Source: DATARR01 sp044868005 (lineage in GTDB: Bacteria > Acidobacteriota > Thermoanaerobaculia > Multivoradales > UBA5704). Taken from it: DNA of 64,000 nucleotides. The DNA lies in NCBI GenBank assembly GCA_044868005.1, contig JBIOVX010000277.1, positions 67,995 to 131,994 on the forward strand. Direction: 5' to 3'. The notes below the pieces were generated by a model. The model was not told where the DNA came from, made no database searches, and saw only the letters and a program-made list of their open reading frames with translations. The position numbers were made by a program, and so were the translations under genes. Positions 25,918 through 35,500 of this stretch are shown here, one piece after another; positions within the stretch are counted from its first letter, which is position 1; every line of letters starts with the position of its first letter.

Positions 25918-28613
25918 TGGAAATAGCCGTTGACGTCCAGGATGACCGTAGCCGGGCTTGGCGAGGCGTTGACCAAGGTGAGGCCGCCGCTGCCGTCGGT
26001 GGGTAGGCCAAGAACGGCGTTGTTGGCCCGCGTCTGGCCGGTGCTGAAGTTGAGGATGCTGGTACCTGTGGGGCTCAGGTCAGCCGCGAAGATCTGAAGG
26101 TGTCCTAGTGACCCGGCATTAACGATCGTGACGTTGACCGTCAGCGCCCGGGCTGAAGCGGGAATGCCGCACGCACCGTTGACGAGGATGCTCCGGCTGC
26201 CGGACGCCGGAATCGAGGGGCCGCCGAGCGGTCCGACCGGACCGCGCGAGTCGAAAAGGCGGCAGGGCGTCAGTGTGTAGAAATCCATCGGTCCGCTGCC
26301 GTCGGCCGGGACGCTCGCCGACCAGGCGCCGCGCCCGTGAGTGGCGGCGAGCAAGGTGGTCGAGCCGTTCATGAACCTCAGATCGTCGACGGCGACGTTG
26401 GCCGGGCCCTGGTTGGTCGCCACCCAATGCTGCCCCTCGTCCAGGCTCGAGAAGACTCCGACCTCGGTGCCGACGTAGAGCCAGTCGGGGCGGACCGGGT
26501 GCTGAGCGATGGCGTGGATCGGTGCGTCGGGAAGCGTCGCGCCACCCGTGCCGGTCAGGAGCGACCAGGTCTGTCCGCCGTCGGTCGAGCGCTGCAGATT
26601 GCCGCTGCTGAAGCCGCCGAGGGCGATAATGACCCAATTGGGGTTCCGCGAGTCGATCAGAATCCGCCCAGGAAACCTGCTGGGCAGGGGATTGGTCGCC
26701 CCGTTGTCGTCGATGGTCGTCCAGGTCGGGTTGGCGGCGGTGCCGTTCGACGTCTTGAACACCCTGCCGTCGTTGTGGGCGACCCAGATGACGTCGGAGT
26801 TCCCAGGCGCCACGGCGATCGCGCTCACCTGCGTCGGCTGGGCAACGTGGATCGCGGACCAGGTCGGCGGGCTGCCGGTCTTGACGTTGTTGCTGCGCCA
26901 GAGAGAGTAGGCACCGGCGAGCATGCGGCCGGGCGCGTTCGGGTCGAGAATGAACGGGCTGATGAAGTTGCCCATCCCTCGCTCCGGCAGAGAGCTGTCG
27001 AGAAAGGCGCTGATGCTCACCCCGCCGTCTTGCGAACGGAAGAGGTCGGAAAGGCCGACGTACTCGCCGTAGACGTACTGCGGGTCTCCGGAGTCGATGG
27101 CGGTGAACCCGCCGTCTCCTCCGTATGTCAGTGACGCCGCGGTCGAGGCGGCGGTCAGCCGCAGCGTGCCATTGTCCTGCAGACCGCCGAGAGTGAGCCC
27201 GGTCGGCCCATCTCCTGCGATGGCGTAGTACTGCCCGGTCTGGTAGCCCTGGTTCAGGCTGAGCCAGCCGTTGAAGGTGTTCGCCGTGTAGATGTCGGCG
27301 GTGAAGAACACCCCGCCGTCGTTGCACACGTAGACCTTGCGGTTGGTGGTGCCGTTGAAGCCGGGGTCGCTCACTACGCAATGATGGTCGGGATGGGGCT
27401 GTTCCGTCAGCAGGTAGCCGGAGGTGATCTGCTGCAGGCTGACGCCGCCGTTGGTGCTGCGGTAGAGCGGCGCACCACCGGCAACCAGGACGTCAGGGTT
27501 GGTGGGGTCCACCCAAAGGGTGTTGTTGTACCAACTCGCGCCGGTGCTGCCGCTCGTGGTGCGCAGCGTGTAGCTGTGGCCGCCGTCCGTCGACTTGTAG
27601 ATCAGGCCGTCCCACCCCGAGTTGAGGTAGACGACGTTGGCGTTGCTCGGCGCGTAGGCCATCTCGAGCCGGGAGTAAAACCCATCGACGCGGGCGAACG
27701 GAGCAGCAGCGGTTTGCCACGAGGCGCCGCCGTCGGTCGAATAGACCGCGGAGTGAAACCAATTGTTCGTCTGGAAGTCGTAGTCGAGAATGTGGGCAAT
27801 CGCCCTGGTCGAGTCGCCCGGGGCGAAGGCCACGTCGTAGGAGCCCTGTGCCCAGCGGACCTCGCTCCAGGTGGCCCCGCCATCGGTCGAGCGTCGGATG
27901 CCGCCGTAGCGGATGGCGGCGAGGATGAGGTTCGAGTTCGTTGGCGCCACGGCGATGCGGTTGACCGACACCCAGCCCGTCGTCGCCGCGAGCGAGGACC
28001 AGGTCGCGCCACCGTCGGTCGACTTGAAGATGCCGAAGCCGTTGATCGCGTCGGCGTTGAAGAACCCTTCCCCTGTCCCCATGTACATCGTTTGCGGGTT
28101 CTGCGGATCAAAGGCCAGACTGCACACGGCGAGATTGGCCAGAAAGTCGTTCACGGGACTCCAGTGGGAGCCGCCGTCGGTGGACCTCCACAGACCGCCG
28201 CCGACCGATCCGGCGAAGATCCGTTGCGGGTTCGTGGGATCGATCAGCAGCGAACGGGTCCGCCCGCCGACGTTGACGGGTCCGCGCGACACCCAATCGC
28301 TGGGCAGCAGAGCGGCCTTGGCCGAGTCGCCCTCAGCTTGAAAGAGCTCCAGGTTTGCCGCGCGCTGCGCGCTTGCTTTGGCGAGGGCTCCTTCGGGGAT
28401 CTGGCCATTCTCGTCACGCCAGGTCATGCGGCGCCACTCCCAGGCCGCTTCGGCGTTCGTCGCCGCCGGCCCTTCCTTCTCAGCAGGTCGCAACGGCGGC
28501 CTCGCCGAGCGCGGGCCCACCGACGTGTCGTGCCGCGGCACGCTCCACGAGCAACTTCCAAGGACCAGACACAAGATCCCGCAGACTGACAGCGTGAGCC
28601 CTTGCCGCTGCAT
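25914..28613 (-). CDS. Exported lipoprotein, BNR/Asp-box beta-propeller (sortilin-like)
   Basis: The protein has 899 residues from the ATG at 28613, which follows GGGAG. It has a lipobox (LGSC at about residue 20). The bulk consists of Asp-box motifs, SxDGGxTW: RSTDGGSHW, KSTDGGATW, RSTDGGATW, YSTDGGASW, RSTDGGQTW and more, forming VPS10/sialidase-type propellers at the cell surface. The last 120 residues start with YTLTPCRLFDSRGP, a C-terminal module I associate with acidobacterial and related exported proteins. No catalytic sialidase signature is seen, so it may be a binding protein rather than an enzyme. Confidence 0.85.
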   Translation of the reverse strand: MQRQGLTLSVCGILCLVLGSCSWSVPRHDTSVGPRSARPPLRPAEKEGPAATNAEAAWEWRRMTWRDENGQIPEGALAKASAQRAANLELFQAEGDSAKAALLPSDWVSRGPVNVGGRTRSLLIDPTNPQRIFAGSVGGGLWRSTDGGSHWSPVNDFLANLAVCSLAFDPQNPQTMYMGTGEGFFNADAINGFGIFKSTDGGATWSSLAATTGWVSVNRIAVAPTNSNLILAAIRYGGIRRSTDGGATWSEVRWAQGSYDVAFAPGDSTRAIAHILDYDFQTNNWFHSAVYSTDGGASWQTAAAPFARVDGFYSRLEMAYAPSNANVVYLNSGWDGLIYKSTDGGHSYTLRTTSGSTGASWYNNTLWVDPTNPDVLVAGGAPLYRSTNGGVSLQQITSGYLLTEQPHPDHHCVVSDPGFNGTTNRKVYVCNDGGVFFTADIYTANTFNGWLSLNQGYQTGQYYAIAGDGPTGLTLGGLQDNGTLRLTAASTAASLTYGGDGGFTAIDSGDPQYVYGEYVGLSDLFRSQDGGVSISAFLDSSLPERGMGNFISPFILDPNAPGRMLAGAYSLWRSNNVKTGSPPTWSAIHVAQPTQVSAIAVAPGNSDVIWVAHNDGRVFKTSNGTAANPTWTTIDDNGATNPLPSRFPGRILIDSRNPNWVIIALGGFSSGNLQRSTDGGQTWSLLTGTGGATLPDAPIHAIAQHPVRPDWLYVGTEVGVFSSLDEGQHWVATNQGPANVAVDDLRFMNGSTTLLAATHGRGAWSASVPADGSGPMDFYTLTPCRLFDSRGPVGPLGGPSIPASGSRSILVNGACGIPASARALTVNVTIVNAGSLGHLQIFAADLSPTGTSILNFSTGQTRANNAVLGLPTDGSGGLTLVNASPSPATVILDVNGYFQ

Positions 28614-28683
28614 ACGATTCTCCCAAATGCGGAAAATCACAGCATAACATGAATTACAATTCAGGCCAGGGGCGGGCGCGACT

Positions 28684-28708
28684 CAAGCTCGATCTGCTCC
28701 AGATCAGG
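28684..28708. repeat. 25-bp palindromic repeat, copy 2
   Basis: This is identical to copy 1 (core GATCTGCTCCAGATC). It is followed at once by a second palindrome, AGATCAGGTCTGATCT, that overlaps its end. It lies about 27 bp beyond the 3' end of the PQQ-like propeller gene. Both copies thus sit just downstream of a minus-strand gene, as expected for a terminator or processing signal, but no T-tract follows. Confidence 0.75.
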
Positions 28709-28735
28709 TCTGATCTGAAAGAGTATCCGGCTCGG

Positions 28736-30730
28736 TCAAGGGGGCGGTGTACTGGAGGCTGTACCCGCTGACGCGGCAGGCATCGCGAACACCCTGTCTT
28801 CCATCTCGGGGTTCACGCGGATCTTCTCGACCTTCGTTACGGTGTGCCGGGCGCCGTACTCCTTCTCGATGCGATGAGGGATGACCAGGCCGTCGAGGGT
28901 CCGGAAGTCGGAGAAGTAGGCCCGTTCCTGCATCTCCTGGGGAAGCTGGGAGTAGTCGACGACCTTGGAATCGACCGCGACCTCCAGGTACGTCCGGGGA
29001 TCGAGGTGCCAGGTCTCCACCCAGCCGTTGGACCAGGTGAGCTCGAGGCGGAGGGTCCCCTGACCGTTCACGTCTCCCCGGCCGGCCAGGACGACCTTGT
29101 GGCCTTTTTCCCGATAGCCGAGGAGGGCAGGCTCGATCTCCGCATCGCGGGCGGTCATGACGGCCACGGGAGGATCCTCCATCTTTGCCGGGCTGCCGAT
29201 CCCATAGAGGGGATAGAGCCACCAGGGCCCCTGGGCATCCTGAGCGAGGACCATCTCCTTCCGAGTCATCCTGGAATCGAACCGATAGAGGTTCGGACGC
29301 TTGCGGCGAAGCGTGAACGGGGCATCCTCGCTGAAGCTGGTGAACGTGCCTTCCATCTCGATGGACCGCAGAGCCCGCCAGCGCTCCCGGCCGCCCCGGG
29401 CCGCTTCGTAGCGGGCCACGATCTCCTCGAGGCTGAGGGCGGGGGTTGCAGGGGTGGGGCTCGTCGCGGCTGTCCCTCCTTTCGGGGCAGACGCGGAAGT
29501 TGCCCTGGCGCCCGGCGCCTTCATCTCCAGCGCGACCATCTCGTCGTGGTCCCGCAGGTAGAGCCGGCCGTTGGCGAGGGCCGGCGCGGTCCACGCCTTA
29601 CCCTCCATGGCCTGGAATCGCGCGAGCTCCGTGTAGGCGTCGGGATTTGCCTCCACCAGGAGGAGGGTCCCCTGATCCGCAAGGACGATCAGCAGGTTGC
29701 CGTCCGCGGCCAGGAGCGAGCCCTTGCCCAGGCCGCGGGACGCCCAGGCCTGCTCGCCCGTGGCGACCGAGAGGCACTTGAAGGTGGCGTTGTCGAAACC
29801 GTAGAGGTGGTCGCCCACGAGGACCGCATTGTTGAAGTGGTTCTTCATCGTGCGGGTCTGCCACAGCTCCTCGACCGTGGCCTTGCCGCCTTCGGTCTTG
29901 ATCCGCATGAGGACCGCTCCGGCGTCGTCCCCGCCCGAGAAGTAGACCTTGTCCGGCGGAATGAAGAGGGCGCTGGCGATGACCGAGAACGGCCCCGGGT
30001 GAGTCCAGAGGACCGAGCCGTCGGGCCGTAACGCGACCGTTTGCGAGCCGGCCCGGCGGGTCACCACGTATTGCTTGACGCCGCCGATCGTCATCACGAC
30101 CGGCGAGGCGTAGGCCGCATCGCCGTCCAGGGCCCCCCAGCGGACCTTCCCCGTGGCCTTCTCGAAGGCGACCACTCCCCGGCCATCCTTCCCTCCGACC
30201 TCCAGGATGAGCAGGTCGCCATCGATCAAGGGAGAGCCCGAGTAGCCCCAGGTAGGCCGCTTGGCGCCGAACGCCTGGGGCAGGTCCACCTCCCAGATTT
30301 TTGCCCCGTCGGCCGCCTTCAGGGCGAGGAGCCGGCCGTGGGAGCCCATGGCGTAGAGCGTGCCGCCGTCCAGGGTCGGCGTCGTCCGCGGGCCGTTGCC
30401 CATGGGATCGATCAGCTTGGGGCCGGCCGCAACGCGCCAGACCTCCTTGCCGGTGCCCGCTTCCAGGGCCAGGACGTACTCGGTCGTGCCGTCCGAGTCC
30501 ATGGTGTAGAGCCGGTCTCCGACGACGCTGATGCCGGAGTATCCCTCCCCGATCGCCCGCTTCCACACCACCCGCGGCCCCTCCGCCGGCCAGCTCCGGG
30601 GCAGGTCCATCTCGGCCGAGACGCCGTCCCGGTTCACGCCCCGGAACTGCGGCCAATCGAGGGCTGCAGCGGGTCCGGCGGCGAGGAGCGCCAGGGAGAG
30701 AGAAAGGACGGGAAAGGGGAATCGAGCCAT
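28736..30730 (-). CDS. Exported PQQ-like beta-propeller protein with C-terminal LolA-like domain
   Basis: The protein has 664 residues. A signal peptide ends near LLAAGPAAA. The ATG at 30730 is preferred over 30736 because the GAGGAGG site is then correctly spaced. Residues about 20-420 contain repeated propeller blades (LDWPQFRG at the start, VLALEAGTGKEVWRV, LLALKAADGAKIWEVDLP, VVAFEKATGKVRW), the PQQ-like family without the cofactor dehydrogenase residues I would need to name an enzyme. Residues about 440-660 (EEIVARYEAARGGRERWRAL onward) look like the LolA-like outer-membrane lipoprotein sorting fold. The domain mix suggests an envelope-assembly or sensing role. Confidence 0.8.
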   Translation of the reverse strand: MARFPFPVLSLSLALLAAGPAAALDWPQFRGVNRDGVSAEMDLPRSWPAEGPRVVWKRAIGEGYSGISVVGDRLYTMDSDGTTEYVLALEAGTGKEVWRVAAGPKLIDPMGNGPRTTPTLDGGTLYAMGSHGRLLALKAADGAKIWEVDLPQAFGAKRPTWGYSGSPLIDGDLLILEVGGKDGRGVVAFEKATGKVRWGALDGDAAYASPVVMTIGGVKQYVVTRRAGSQTVALRPDGSVLWTHPGPFSVIASALFIPPDKVYFSGGDDAGAVLMRIKTEGGKATVEELWQTRTMKNHFNNAVLVGDHLYGFDNATFKCLSVATGEQAWASRGLGKGSLLAADGNLLIVLADQGTLLLVEANPDAYTELARFQAMEGKAWTAPALANGRLYLRDHDEMVALEMKAPGARATSASAPKGGTAATSPTPATPALSLEEIVARYEAARGGRERWRALRSIEMEGTFTSFSEDAPFTLRRKRPNLYRFDSRMTRKEMVLAQDAQGPWWLYPLYGIGSPAKMEDPPVAVMTARDAEIEPALLGYREKGHKVVLAGRGDVNGQGTLRLELTWSNGWVETWHLDPRTYLEVAVDSKVVDYSQLPQEMQERAYFSDFRTLDGLVIPHRIEKEYGARHTVTKVEKIRVNPEMEDRVFAMPAASAGTASSTPPP

Positions 30731-30870
30731 GGCCATGCCTCCTCGGCGGCAAAGGATGTGGCTCTTATACGGGCGCTGCCCGGCGAGGTTTGACCCTTGG
30801 AGGTCATGGGGCGTCACCTCCCGGCGCCGCTCCGCTGCGTGCGGTAGGTGACTCGGCGTAGGATGTCCTG

Positions 30871-32259
30871 ATGAACGCGCATGACATGGCCAGGCTCGGG
30901 GTTCCGCCGGGCGACGCCACCCGCCGCGGAATCGACTTCATCAGCCGCTTCGTGCTCGCCGGCGGCGACCGCACGCGCCTGGACGACGAGGTCGAGGCGG
31001 TGCTGCGGGATCCATCCGCTTACGTCAAGGATCCGCTGCGGCGCGATTTCGCCAAGGCTCTGCTTGCCGCGCCGCCGGCGCCGCGCCGGGAGCCGGTCCC
31101 CTACCGCCGTTGGGGCGAGGGGCTGGAGCCCGAGGCCCTGCTGCAGATGGAGAGGGCCTGCCAGCTCCCGGTCAGCGTGGCCGGAGCGCTGATGCCGGAC
31201 GCCCACGTCGGCTACGGCCTGCCGATCGGCGGCGTCCTGGCCACCGAGAACGCGGTCATCCCCTATGCCGTGGGGGTCGACATCGCCTGCCGGATGAAGA
31301 TGACGGTGCTCGACCTGCCGGTGCGCGACTTGGAGCGCAAGGCGGAACGGCTGCGCAAGGCGATCGAGACCGAAACCCGTTTCGGTGTCGGCGCCACCTT
31401 CCGCGACCGCGACCGCCGCGAGCACCCGGTGCTCGAAGAGGACTGGTCGGTCAGCCCGGTCACCCGCGAGAACAAGAACCGCGCCTGGGCGCAGCTCGGG
31501 ACGAGCGGCAGCGGCAACCATTTCGTCGAATTCGGGGTCTTCACGGTGACCGATCCCGGCGTGGGCCTGCCGGAGGGCGAGCACGTCGCGCTGCTGAGCC
31601 ACAGCGGCAGCCGCGGCACCGGCGCGCAGGTCTGCGCCTTCTACAGCAAGCGAGCCGTCGAGCTGCATCCGGAGCTGCCCAGAGAGCTGAGCCGGCTCTC
31701 CTGGCTCTCACTCGACTCTGCGGACGGGCAGGAATACTGGGCGGCGATGGAGCTCATGGGGCGCTACGCCGCGGCGAACCACGCCCTGATCCATCAGCAC
31801 ATCGCGTCCCATCTTGGGGCCGAGGTCCTCCTCGACCTCGAAAACCATCACAACTTCGCCTGGAAGGAGAACCACTTCGGGCGCGACGTCGTGGTCCACC
31901 GCAAGGGAGCGACGCCGGCGGCGGAGGGTATGCTCGGCATCATACCCGGTTCTATGGCGGCGCCGGGCTTCGTGGTGCGCGGCAAGGGCAACCCGGACTC
32001 CCTGCGCTCCGCCGCCCACGGCGCCGGCAGGGCAATGAGCCGCAAGGCAGCGGTGGCCTCCTTCACCTGGGAGAAGACGCGCCACCTCCTGAAGCAGCGC
32101 GGTGTGACCCTGCTCTCCGCCGGCCTCGACGAGGTGCCCATGGCCTACAAGGATATCCACCAGGTGATGGCCGCGCAGACTGATCTCGTCGAGGTGCTCG
32201 GCCGTTTCGATCCCAAGCTGGTGAAGATGGCCCCCTCGGGCGAGCCGCCGGAAGATTGA
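30871..32259 (+). CDS. rtcB: RtcB family RNA ligase
   Basis: The protein has 462 residues. Family motifs are seen in order: PDAHVGYGLPIGGVLA, GVDIACRM (the metal-binding cysteine), GTSGSGNHFVEFG, SHSGSRGTG, ENHHNFAW, PGSM and HGAGRAMSR (the GMP-accepting histidine region). RtcB joins 2',3'-cyclic phosphate and 5'-OH RNA ends with GTP and Mn2+. No archease, RtcA or RtcR is nearby. The gene is divergent from the PQQ-like propeller gene. Array 2 starts about 90 bp after its stop. Confidence 0.93.
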   Translation: MNAHDMARLGVPPGDATRRGIDFISRFVLAGGDRTRLDDEVEAVLRDPSAYVKDPLRRDFAKALLAAPPAPRREPVPYRRWGEGLEPEALLQMERACQLPVSVAGALMPDAHVGYGLPIGGVLATENAVIPYAVGVDIACRMKMTVLDLPVRDLERKAERLRKAIETETRFGVGATFRDRDRREHPVLEEDWSVSPVTRENKNRAWAQLGTSGSGNHFVEFGVFTVTDPGVGLPEGEHVALLSHSGSRGTGAQVCAFYSKRAVELHPELPRELSRLSWLSLDSADGQEYWAAMELMGRYAAANHALIHQHIASHLGAEVLLDLENHHNFAWKENHFGRDVVVHRKGATPAAEGMLGIIPGSMAAPGFVVRGKGNPDSLRSAAHGAGRAMSRKAAVASFTWEKTRHLLKQRGVTLLSAGLDEVPMAYKDIHQVMAAQTDLVEVLGRFDPKLVKMAPSGEPPED

Positions 32260-32345
32260 GACCCGGACCTTTCTAGAACTGCCGAATTCACCCGAGATCC
32301 CGCTCAGAAACTCAAGCCTGGCGCGGGTTTGCAACTGATCGCGCT

Positions 32346-32577
32346 TCCCGAGCCTTTGGGAGCGCGTCCGGAGCCGTGAGCTTCACTCCCCAAGCCTTCG
32401 GGAGTAGGTCCGAGGTCTCCGGAGGCACGTCCGAAGCGGTCGGGCAGCGCACCCGAAGCGCTCGGGAGCGCGTCCAAGGCCTTGGGCATCACTCCCGAAG
32501 CCTTCGGATGTGCTCCCGACGGTCTGGGCAGAGCTCCCGAGACGTTCGGGAGAGCTCCCGAAAGGCTTGGGAGCGTG
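32346..32577. repeat. Array 2: about 11 degenerate 20-22-bp repeats, hairpin-like
   Basis: The non-coding stretch between rtcB and the transposase-like gene holds units of 20-22 bp such as TCCCGAAGCCTTCGGATGTGC, TCCCGAGACGTTCGGGAGAGC and TCCGAAGCGGTCGGGCAGCGC. Each begins with TCCCGA or a variant and contains TCGGGA or TTGGGA about 9 bp later, so nearly every unit can form a small hairpin (TCCCGA/TCGGGA). The six bases between units vary. The minus strand can be read as seven-residue repeats (LPxxSGA), but there is no ribosome site and the frame has no other protein character. Confidence 0.8.
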
Positions 32578-32662
32578 GAAAGGCCAACGAGACACACGTC
32601 CATTCCCGGCTGTGGCGAAAAAAGGTGAGCGGTAAGTCGCGGTTTTTCCGACTTTATAGGGT

Positions 32663-33469
32663 GTGAGCCGGAGACTGCGCTTTCTCCCCGAGGAAGGGAC
32701 CCTGGTCGAGGTGACCTGCAGGACCGTGCACGGGCGGTATCTGCTCCTGCCGAGCCCTCTCCGCGACGAAATCGTCCTCGGGGTCCTGGATTACTTCAAC
32801 TCTAAGCTGGCCAAGGAGATCGGGCGCCTGACCGGCTGGCGCGACAAGGTCTGGTCGCGGCGCTACCAGGCGATCCCCGTCAGCCAGGAGGACGCGGCCC
32901 AGATCGCGCGTTTCAAGTACGTCCTGAGCCATGGGGTCAAGGAGAACCTCGTCGAGCATCTCCGGGACTGGCCGGGCGTGCACGCCGTGCGCGCTCTCCT
33001 CGACGGCGTGGCCCTGGAGGGCCGTTGGTTCAACCGCACTCTGGAGTACGCCGCTCGCCGGCGGGGCGAGAAATTCGGCCCGCTGGACTTTTCGACGCCG
33101 GAGATCATGACGCTCGCTCCCCTCCCCTGCTGGAAGCACTTGGAGCCGGAGCAGCGGAAGAACCGCATCGCCGCGCTGGTGAAGGAGATCGAGGAGGAAG
33201 CCGCGGCGGCGCGCCAGCGGGACGGCATCCAGGTGGCGGGGGTCGATGCCGTCCTGGCGCACCATCCGCACGATCGACCCGAGAAGCTGAAGAAGGGCTC
33301 GGCGCCGCTTTTCCATGCGGCTACGAAGGAGATGCGGCAGTTCCTCTGGAGCCTCTACGCCGAGTTCGTCGCCCGCTTCCGCGACGCGGCCGAAAGACTG
33401 CGAGCAGGAGCCGAAGCCGTCTTCCCGCCCGGCTCCTTCCCGCCAGCGTTGCCGTACGTCCCTGGGTGA
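32663..33469 (+). CDS. RAYT-like (REP-associated tyrosine) transposase relative
   Basis: The protein has 268 residues with a GTG start at 32663. LVEVTCRTVHGRYLLLP takes the position of the first beta strand of the Y1/REP transposase fold. KVWSRRYQAIPVSQEDAAQI and ARFKYVLSHGVKENLVEHL match the RAYT 'VW..RY..I.....E...I.RY...NPVKAGLV' helices, followed by DWPGVHA (DWPWSS in RAYT). The usual HUH histidine pair is not evident (only TVHGR), so catalysis is uncertain. It may be domesticated. It lies 86 bp after array 2, with no other mobile genes. Confidence 0.6.
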   Translation: MSRRLRFLPEEGTLVEVTCRTVHGRYLLLPSPLRDEIVLGVLDYFNSKLAKEIGRLTGWRDKVWSRRYQAIPVSQEDAAQIARFKYVLSHGVKENLVEHLRDWPGVHAVRALLDGVALEGRWFNRTLEYAARRRGEKFGPLDFSTPEIMTLAPLPCWKHLEPEQRKNRIAALVKEIEEEAAAARQRDGIQVAGVDAVLAHHPHDRPEKLKKGSAPLFHAATKEMRQFLWSLYAEFVARFRDAAERLRAGAEAVFPPGSFPPALPYVPG

Positions 33470-33880
33470 CGCAGCCCCTCAACACGGACTGATTCCTGGC
33501 CGTTAGACTCGTCCTGGAGACGACACGGAAGAAGTGTCGCAGATCGACCGGGAAGGCTCACAGTTTTCATGAATTTCAGGTCGTCCGAGAGGCGAAGTTC
33601 GCGTTTGGCGGCCTTGTGGGCTCCCGCGGGTTCCTCAAGAAGGCCAAGGGAAGCATGAAGAGGCGGCCAGTTCGCTACGCGAGAGCGCACTGTAAGGCCC
33701 TTTCCTCTAAAAGGCTGGCCCTTTTCCCGGCCTTTTTCCCGCCCGGAACCCATTCCCGCCCGGAGAACCATTAACCCGGAGCCCCACTGGCCTCGACCGA
33801 TTTTGCAGAACTTGACGGACACAAACTTCTCCTCGACTCAGAGTCCATATAGAATCGTAGTCTCTTCAAGGAGAGATACC
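33470..33880. other. Intergenic gap, no gene seen
   Basis: About 410 bp lie between the transposase-like gene and the zinc-finger gene. I see no supported ORF. At 33709-33737 an AAAAGGC...GCCTTTTT arm pair with a 15-nt loop followed by Ts resembles a weak terminator. A long pyrimidine/purine-mixed stretch with CCCGCCCGGA repeated twice (near 33749 and 33767) precedes the next gene. A promoter for the island operon would be expected here, but no clear -35/-10 pair is visible. Confidence 0.4.
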
Positions 33881-35500
33881 TTGCGCGAACCTGGATCGCA
33901 CTGCTCTGTCTGTGAAGAGGTACCAGCGGAGGCCAGTAGACTTCTGGTCGGGTATATGGGAGCAATCTGTGCCTCCTGTCTTGAGTTCTGGCTTGGAATT
34001 TTAGGGAGCAACCGTTGGTCTGGGCGGCTCGCGCGCGGACGGTGCGATTTCTGTAACGATCGGCGGCACGCCAAGGACATTCTCCAAATCAAGGCTTTCC
34101 AGATCTGCGTCGATTGCATGCGAGCAGCGCACGGAGTCCTTCGCAAGAGAGGTCTCGCAGAAGAGGAATTCCCCGATATTCCCCGCGCTCCCGAGCCCGA
34201 CTCGGAGCTCGCAATCAAAGCGCTGCGCAAACAGCAGGCGGCATTCCAGGAGGTGGTGCAGAATCTGGTGAGCCTCCTTGCCAGAGTGCGCGGCATGCGT
34301 GCAACCGGCAAAGCGGAGCTGATCCATTTCGCCGAGACGCCAGTAGTGAAGCTTGCTTACGAACTTCTTCCAGGTCTTGGCTACGACGACTACGACTCTA
34401 TCGAGAAGTCTTTACGTAAGGTGGTCAGCCATGTCGACCAGATCATCACCGGCGCTGAAGCAGAACTGAGCAAGCCTGGTTACTTCAGCGAGCTCTGGGA
34501 GAATGAGACATTCGTGAAGCTTGCCGAAATAGGCGGGCTTTTCAACAGGGCGAAGGATGTCCGCGGGCGGCGATTCCGAAGAATCCTGCGCCTTGCCCAC
34601 GGCTCCACCGGCGAGGCAGTGAAGAGGCTTTTCAAGAATGAGGAAGATTACAAGGAATTCGAGCGCTGGGTCGCTGAGCAGGAAAGCGCGATCTCGATGT
34701 ACACCAAGGGCTTGAAGGATGAGCCCGCCGAAATCATCTTGGCTCGGCTGGAAAAGGAACCGGTGAACCATCACAGCGTGATCGCGAGTCTCCACGCCTT
34801 GGCCGCCCTCGGCGAGTTGGACTGGCGCGAGCGACGGATCTGGAGAGCTCTCGAGAGGGCGCAGGAGCAGGTCCTTTTTGATGAGGAGATCGGCCTGAGC
34901 GATCCACGGGTGTGGAACGATGACCTCCAGAGCCAGATCGGACGCCAGCTCGTTCTCAAACCGGCGAAAGAAGCGATCGTCCAGTTCGAAGAAGCAGATT
35001 CCCTCGACACGGTAAGGCTGCAGGTCAAGATGCAGCGCGCACTCGACATCGTCTGGCCCCCCGCCGAGCTGCGGTGGCTCGAGGAGGAGAACACCCGCAA
35101 GATCCGCGGGAGAAAAGGCATCTTCGAGGAGGAGGCATTCGAGCGATCCCAGTACCTCCCGCAGTGGCTCGGCCTCATCCTTCTGGAAGCATGGCATGGC
35201 GGCTGGAAGACGACCGGACGCTACGAGGCCTATCTCGGAGGTCTCCTCAGCCGATCCGGAACAAAACCGGAGCTTGCCTTCGCGTTCCTCATACTCGGGC
35301 ACTGCTTTGGGCTCCTGGATCCGGATGCGGTATCGCGGTTGTGCAAGGAGAATTCTTGGACCGGGCGTCTCCCTCCGGGCGAGTGGATTGCCGAGGATCA
35401 TGAAAAGCGACAGGCGATGAACGAGCTGGCCGCCGACCTCCGCGAAGGCCGGGTATCGTTCCTGTTCCTCGACACGTATCTGGCCGACCAGACCGCATGA
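33881..35500 (+). CDS. Protein with two ClpX-type C4 zinc fingers and a large helical region
   Basis: The protein has 539 residues from the TTG at 33881, chosen because AAGGAG lies 7 bp upstream and the zinc finger follows at once. The first finger is HCSVCEE...CASC, the second CDFCNDRR...CVDC; their spacing is that of the ClpX N-terminal C4 finger. After residue 100 the protein is helical with WVAEQES, WRERRIW and RWLEEEN segments and no recognised catalytic motif. It overlaps the DUF4062 gene start by 4 bp (ATGA), so they form a unit. It is plausibly a sensor or adaptor in a defence-like pair. Confidence 0.6.
   Translation: MREPGSHCSVCEEVPAEASRLLVGYMGAICASCLEFWLGILGSNRWSGRLARGRCDFCNDRRHAKDILQIKAFQICVDCMRAAHGVLRKRGLAEEEFPDIPRAPEPDSELAIKALRKQQAAFQEVVQNLVSLLARVRGMRATGKAELIHFAETPVVKLAYELLPGLGYDDYDSIEKSLRKVVSHVDQIITGAEAELSKPGYFSELWENETFVKLAEIGGLFNRAKDVRGRRFRRILRLAHGSTGEAVKRLFKNEEDYKEFERWVAEQESAISMYTKGLKDEPAEIILARLEKEPVNHHSVIASLHALAALGELDWRERRIWRALERAQEQVLFDEEIGLSDPRVWNDDLQSQIGRQLVLKPAKEAIVQFEEADSLDTVRLQVKMQRALDIVWPPAELRWLEEENTRKIRGRKGIFEEEAFERSQYLPQWLGLILLEAWHGGWKTTGRYEAYLGGLLSRSGTKPELAFAFLILGHCFGLLDPDAVSRLCKENSWTGRLPPGEWIAEDHEKRQAMNELAADLREGRVSFLFLDTYLADQTA

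Noticed and set aside
25756..28708. A transposon flanked by 25-bp direct repeats
   Set aside because: The repeats are internally palindromic and lie at gene ends; no transposase or terminal inverted repeats are inside, so a 3'-end element fits better.
32376..32666. A 96-residue protein from array 2
   Set aside because: It is low-complexity Ser/Arg-rich translation of the repeats, with no start signal; the antisense frame is equally open.
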